NCBI RefSeq assembly: GCF_009730915.1
Contig: NC_052475.1
Coordinates: 22,068,285 to 22,132,284, forward strand
Source: Dioscorea cayenensis subsp. rotundata
Taxonomy: Eukaryota > Streptophyta > Magnoliopsida > Dioscoreales > Dioscoreaceae
Length of the DNA: 64,000 bases
Reading direction: 5' to 3'
In this document: positions 59,600-64,000 of the stretch, one piece after another
How the letters are laid out: each line of letters begins with the position of its first letter
Numbering within the stretch: the first letter of the stretch is position 1
Program-made: the position numbers and the translations under genes
The notes under the pieces: model-generated
Databases searched by the model: none
Seen by the model: only the letters and a program-made list of their open reading frames with translations
What the model was told of the DNA's origin: nothing

Positions 59600-62500
59600 T
59601 AAGAAGTTCGGTCATATAAAATCTCAATGTTGGTACGTAAACAAAGAAGCCAACATTGTAAAAAGAAGAGAAAGTAAAAAGGAAAGGGAAGAAGAAGAAG
59701 AAGTTGCTTTTCATGGCAATTGATGAAGAACTAAAGAAAACAGAGGAACTTGGCTCATCGATCAAATGTCGCTCTCATCACATGTCGTGAAAAAGAGTTT
59801 GTTTCAGTCTATCGAAGCTACTCCCTAGTCGATCAATCACGGTTGAGACGGAAAGGGCTCTCAAAATTGAAGGAACAGTGGAGTGTATCACTGCTCAGCT
59901 GCAGGAAAGGTTACCACTCAATAATGTACAATTTGTTCCAATCTCGCCACAATTTGTTGAGTGTTGACAAATGATGGATGCCGGATATGATGTTGAATTC
60001 ACTAAAGGAGTGCTATACATCAAAGAAGCTAATCCAAGACACTGTGGCGCAAGTATGTATGACTACCATGACTCTTTCCCTTAGAAGCTGATGATGTTTT
60101 CTCCGCCTATTTGGCACAAGACGGAGACATGTCCGATCTCCGCATAGAGATACGGGCATATCAATCCAAAGAAATTAAAACTACTTTCCGACTTGCAATT
60201 GGTGGAAGGTTTCGTCAATATCACAAATGTGACAACCATGTGAAGCTTGTTCACAAGGAAAGCAAACTCGTGATCAGAGTTTCCAAAAAGGCCCAAAGAA
60301 GGAGAGATCGCTGCTCCTTGAGCTTGTCCATGCAGATCTCGCTCTGACCAATCAAAAACCCGATCCATAGGAGGTAATGTGTACTTTTATCTTATTCATC
60401 GACGACTACTCAAGGTACAACTGCTGTACTTTATACAGAGGAAGCTGGAAACCTATCAAAAATTCAAGCATTTCAGATCGCTAGTGGAGAAACAAGTCTC
60501 TTCCAATTAAGGTGCTAAGAACTCGATCGGGTGGGAGAATTCATGTCAAAAGAATTTGAAGATTACTCGCATCGATGCTCGGGATTCATCAGTTAATCGT
60601 CCGCTTCCTGACGCCGCAGCAGAAATGGCGCCACGAGCGCAAGAATCGCATCAGTTACGAGAGATGGCACGACATCGCTAAAAGCAAAATGAAGATGCCA
60701 CCGAATATTGGCGGAAGCAGCCGCCATCACTGTCTACATTCTCAATCGCTCGCTCTACTTTACCGTGAAGCTGCAGACGCCATTAGAAGCACTCGATCGG
60801 AGAAAACCAAATGTAGAGCATTTCAAGGTTTTCGGTGTCTCGGTGATACATTCTAGTCGATTTCAACGAGAGAACCAAATTTGATTCCGTGTCACGAGCT
60901 GGGAGTTTTCATCTGGTTACAACAGAACTCAAGGGCCTATAAAAATCATGGATCCGGATTCGGGCGGTACATCGCCAAATAGGAATGTGCGCTTTTTGAA
61001 GAAAAGCGATGGGATCTACCGAACCAAGGTGACTCGATGCCTTTAAAACTATGGGCCAAAGACGTGATAAAAAGCGTGACTCGGGTTAATATTGATCTTG
61101 TTCAATCTACACCTGCTCGATCAAATTGGAACCGCTAGATGATCGCCTTCCACATCTTCTTCTTCAAATGAAGAAATGGTCGCTGGAGAAGATGGTGGCG
61201 CTCCGATCAAGGTATCGAAAACTCACCGATATTTACAATTTCTTGTTCTTTTGCACTTACACTGGAGACCCCGCTCTTTCTACGAAGACGCCGCAAAAGA
61301 GCAAAAGAATGGATTACAGCCATGGAAGAAGAGTTGGAGGCAATCAACGTAAAATCAAACTTGAGCTTGACCACACTACCGTAAGGGAAGAAAGAAATTG
61401 GTTTGAAATGGGTTTTTAAATCGAAATTCAAGCCCGATGGTACCTTATCGAAGAAGAAAGCTCGCATTGTAGCCAAAGGATACTCACAGAGAAGGGATAG
61501 ATTTTGGAGAAATTTTCTCTCCAGTTGCTCGGATGGAAACTGTGAGGATTTTCTTATCCATTGGTGCTCAGAAGGAATGGATTATTTACCAACTTGATAG
61601 CAACTCGCTTTCCTAAAATGGAAAGCTCACTCGAGGAGGTTTTTGTCTCTCAACCGTATAGGTTTTATTATCGAGGCAAAGAAGACTATGTGTATCGGGT
61701 CAGACACAAAGCGTTATATGGTCTTCGACAAGCACCCTAGAGCCCTCGGTACAATGAATTGACACTCATTTTATTCAATTGGGTTTTGTTCTGCAGCTTA
61801 AATGAACCCACAGCTTATAGTAAGAAGGAAGGAGATAGCAGTAGTTATCCTATTATGCCCGTAGATAGTTGACGTATATATTATATATGGGATCGTCTGA
61901 GAAGTTATTGTTAGAATTCAAAAGTTCAATGTTGAATTCCTTTGAAATGATCGATCTCGACCAATGAGGTATTTTCTTGGTCTCGAAGTAGAGTGCAGGA
62001 AAGGGTCAATCTTTGTTTCCCAACAAAGGTACGCACCGATCTTCTTCACAAAAACAGGATGTTGAATTGTAATGCAATTGATACACCTATGAATTCAAAT
62101 GAGAAACTACTTCTTGACAACTCCGTAGAGCAGATCCGTTGAGATATCGGAGCATTGTTGGGGGATTGCTATATTTATCTCACACCCGACCCGATATAAC
62201 TTATGCTCAGTGTTCTATAGTTTCTAGATTTATGCAAATACCCTAGCATGCATCATTTGGGAGTCGGAAGAGAATCTTGCGATATATTAATGGTACAATT
62301 CATTATGGGATTCACTACAAAAAGAAATGAAGATTTCAAGTCGCTCTGGATATTCTGATAGTGATCGGAGTGGATCGCCGACGACCGGAAAAGCACCACT
62401 CGGTTGGGTGTTTTTCACTGGATCGTGGGTCATTGCTTGAGCTCTAAAAAGCAAGCTATTATCGCTTCTTTTCAAGGGCATCAAGCGTAGTATATTTCTC

Positions 62501-62780
62501 GATCACAGCAGAAGCATGCGAGGTCAGTATGGTTAAGGCGCTATCGGAAGATTTTAATGAAAAAAGTGGCACTCCAAGTGTTATTATTTGTGATAATCGG
62601 TTCATGCGATCGCTATCGCTAAAAACCCACTCTCCATGGCCGCACAAAAACATATTGATACACGGTTTCATTTTTTATCCGTGACCTTATAAAGGATGAT
62701 GCAATTGAAGTCAAGCAATGCAAGACCGATGTTCGTAGTCGACATCTTCACTCAAGCCGCTACTCGTGACTTAAATTTGA
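59600..62780 (+). pseudogene. Copia pol remnant (protease, integrase, RT, RNase H)
   Basis: Domain text is visible but spread over all frames. RT begins near 61403 (MKWVFKSKFKPDGTLSKKKA, RIVAKGYSQ) and continues with QPYRFYYRGKEDYVYR, then HKALYGLRQAP near 61710. A YFLGLEVECRKGSIFVSQQR block lies near 61970-62025. RNase H shows YSDSDRSGSPTTGKAPLGW near 62350-62410. The catalytic YVDD is not readable as such. The integrase part (about 60080-60900) is the most scrambled. Unlike old relics, conserved residues survive while frames break every 30-100 bases. Confidence 0.72.
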
Positions 62781-62831
62781 GATGCCGAGAACCATGTTGC
62801 ATGTGGGAGATATCTCCGATCAAGGGGAAGG

Positions 62832-63244
62832 TGTTGAAGTCTAGTATTGACTGGGAGGGACCCGTGACACTAGGTCAGCGTGAGAACCTCGGAGAATTGG
62901 GAGTGCTTTTGCTAGTGGACCTGATTGTGAAGTCAGGTATGTGCAAATCACAAGCTTTGTCTCAGGCCGTATATGTTTTTTTATGTGAATGTTTTGTAGT
63001 ACTTTTATTATGCTTTCATCGTTAATTTGATGTAAGTTTGTATTAAGTGTATGGTTGTTCTCGCGGTTACATTAGGTCGCTTTCCACCGGCATGCACAAT
63101 GTATGTTTGTATAATTGCCCGCTTTATCAATGAATGGATGGGTGAGTTTTTGCATTTGCTTTTCTATCTCTTCCTTTCATACACGAATCTAAGTTGTTAA
63201 GTTGAGTGTCCGAGTGTTTGTTCTTTGAATTACAAGTCTTGTTC
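62832..63244 (+). repeat. 3' LTR of the second Copia (cut by gap)
   Basis: Directly follows the purine tract and repeats the 5' LTR up to CAAGTCTTGTTC, where the assembly gap begins. Only the last few bases of the LTR are missing. Confidence 0.82.
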
Positions 63245-64000
63245 NNNNNNNNNNNNNNNNNNNNNNNNNNNNNNNNNNNNNNNNNNNNNNNNNNNNNNNN
63301 NNNNNNNNNNNNNNNNNNNNNNNNNNNNNNNNNNNNNNNNNNNNNNNNNNNNNNNNNNNNNNNNNNNNNNNNNNNNNNNNNNNNNNNNNNNNNNNNNNNN
63401 NNNNNNNNNNNNNNNNNNNNNNNNNNNNNNNNNNNNNNNNNNNNNNNNNNNNNNNNNNNNNNNNNNNNNNNNNNNNNNNNNNNNNNNNNNNNNNNNNNNN
63501 NNNNNNNNNNNNNNNNNNNNNNNNNNNNNNNNNNNNNNNNNNNNNNNNNNNNNNNNNNNNNNNNNNNNNNNNNNNNNNNNNNNNNNNNNNNNNNNNNNNN
63601 NNNNNNNNNNNNNNNNNNNNNNNNNNNNNNNNNNNNNNNNNNNNNNNNNNNNNNNNNNNNNNNNNNNNNNNNNNNNNNNNNNNNNNNNNNNNNNNNNNNN
63701 NNNNNNNNNNNNNNNNNNNNNNNNNNNNNNNNNNNNNNNNNNNNNNNNNNNNNNNNNNNNNNNNNNNNNNNNNNNNNNNNNNNNNNNNNNNNNNNNNNNN
63801 NNNNNNNNNNNNNNNNNNNNNNNNNNNNNNNNNNNNNNNNNNNNNNNNNNNNNNNNNNNNNNNNNNNNNNNNNNNNNNNNNNNNNNNNNNNNNNNNNNNN
63901 NNNNNNNNNNNNNNNNNNNNNNNNNNNNNNNNNNNNNNNNNNNNNNNNNNNNNNNNNNNNNNNNNNNNNNNNNNNNNNNNNNNNNNNNNNNNNNNNNNNN
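63245..64000. other. Assembly gap (756 N)
   Basis: A run of N from 63245 to the end of the window. It begins inside the 3' LTR of the Copia element, which is a usual place for an assembly to break. Confidence 0.99.

Larger units (their letters stand above)
58316..63244 (+). mobile_element. Ty1/Copia retrotransposon with both LTRs, cut by the gap
   Basis: Two LTRs in direct orientation (58316 to about 58733 and 62832 to beyond 63244) bracket Copia genes in sense order: gag (from about 58773), protease, integrase, RT and RNase H. After the 5' LTR comes TGGTATCGTAGATAGC, a worn primer-binding site for initiator methionine tRNA. Before the 3' LTR is the purine tract AAGGGGAAGG (62822-62831). The end of the 3' LTR and its target duplication are lost in the run of N. 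Only gag stays open over a long stretch; the rest is broken by many single-base indels. Confidence 0.88.

Overview
The window is nuclear DNA of a flowering plant. The genes are split by many GT/AG introns, the background is AT-rich, and plant-only families (LOB-domain protein, ROP GTPase, SNI1, plastid-type branching enzyme) sit among plant-style transposons. Low GC and large TE-filled introns suggest a non-grass angiosperm, perhaps a non-grass monocot, but I cannot name the species. The last 756 bases are an assembly gap.

Layout: (1) 1-1677 is low-complexity DNA and a collapsed Copia remnant. (2) 3088-6660 (-) holds the first four coding exons of a branching-enzyme-like gene (EMB2729/BE1 type) that runs off the left edge. 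(3) 7328-18000 is a repeat block: a decayed full-length LINE with a Harbinger-type MITE inside its ORF1, two antisense LINE tails, a solo LTR inside one of them, and a decayed copy of the 5' end of plastid 16S rDNA. (4) 18270-38817 (+) is a complete SNI1 gene of 15 coding exons spread over 20.5 kb. Its introns carry a young Copia element, a LINE that itself contains a TIR element, and a Stowaway MITE. (5) 40170-42885 (+) is a mitochondrial ATP11-type F1-ATPase assembly factor. (6) 43663-48020 (+) is homogentisate 1,2-dioxygenase with its iron ligands intact. (7) 50372-51064 (-) is a LOB-domain transcription factor. (8) 52602-53852 (-) is a seven-exon ROP/RAC GTPase with a CLVL prenylation box. 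(9) 54834-63244 is a second repeat block: two hAT-type elements with perfect 8-bp target duplications, a LINE tail, and a Copia element whose 3' LTR enters the gap.

The six host genes have unrelated jobs (glucan metabolism, DNA repair and immunity, mitochondrial ATP synthase assembly, tyrosine breakdown, transcription, polarity signalling). They form no operon or visible cluster. Exon structures were derived by hand from splice consensus, frame continuity across every junction, and family resemblance; phases close in all complete genes. I found no clear new biological system. The most informative things are the nested transposon history with readable target duplications, the plastid rDNA relic, and indel damage in both Copia interiors that may be sequencing error rather than decay.
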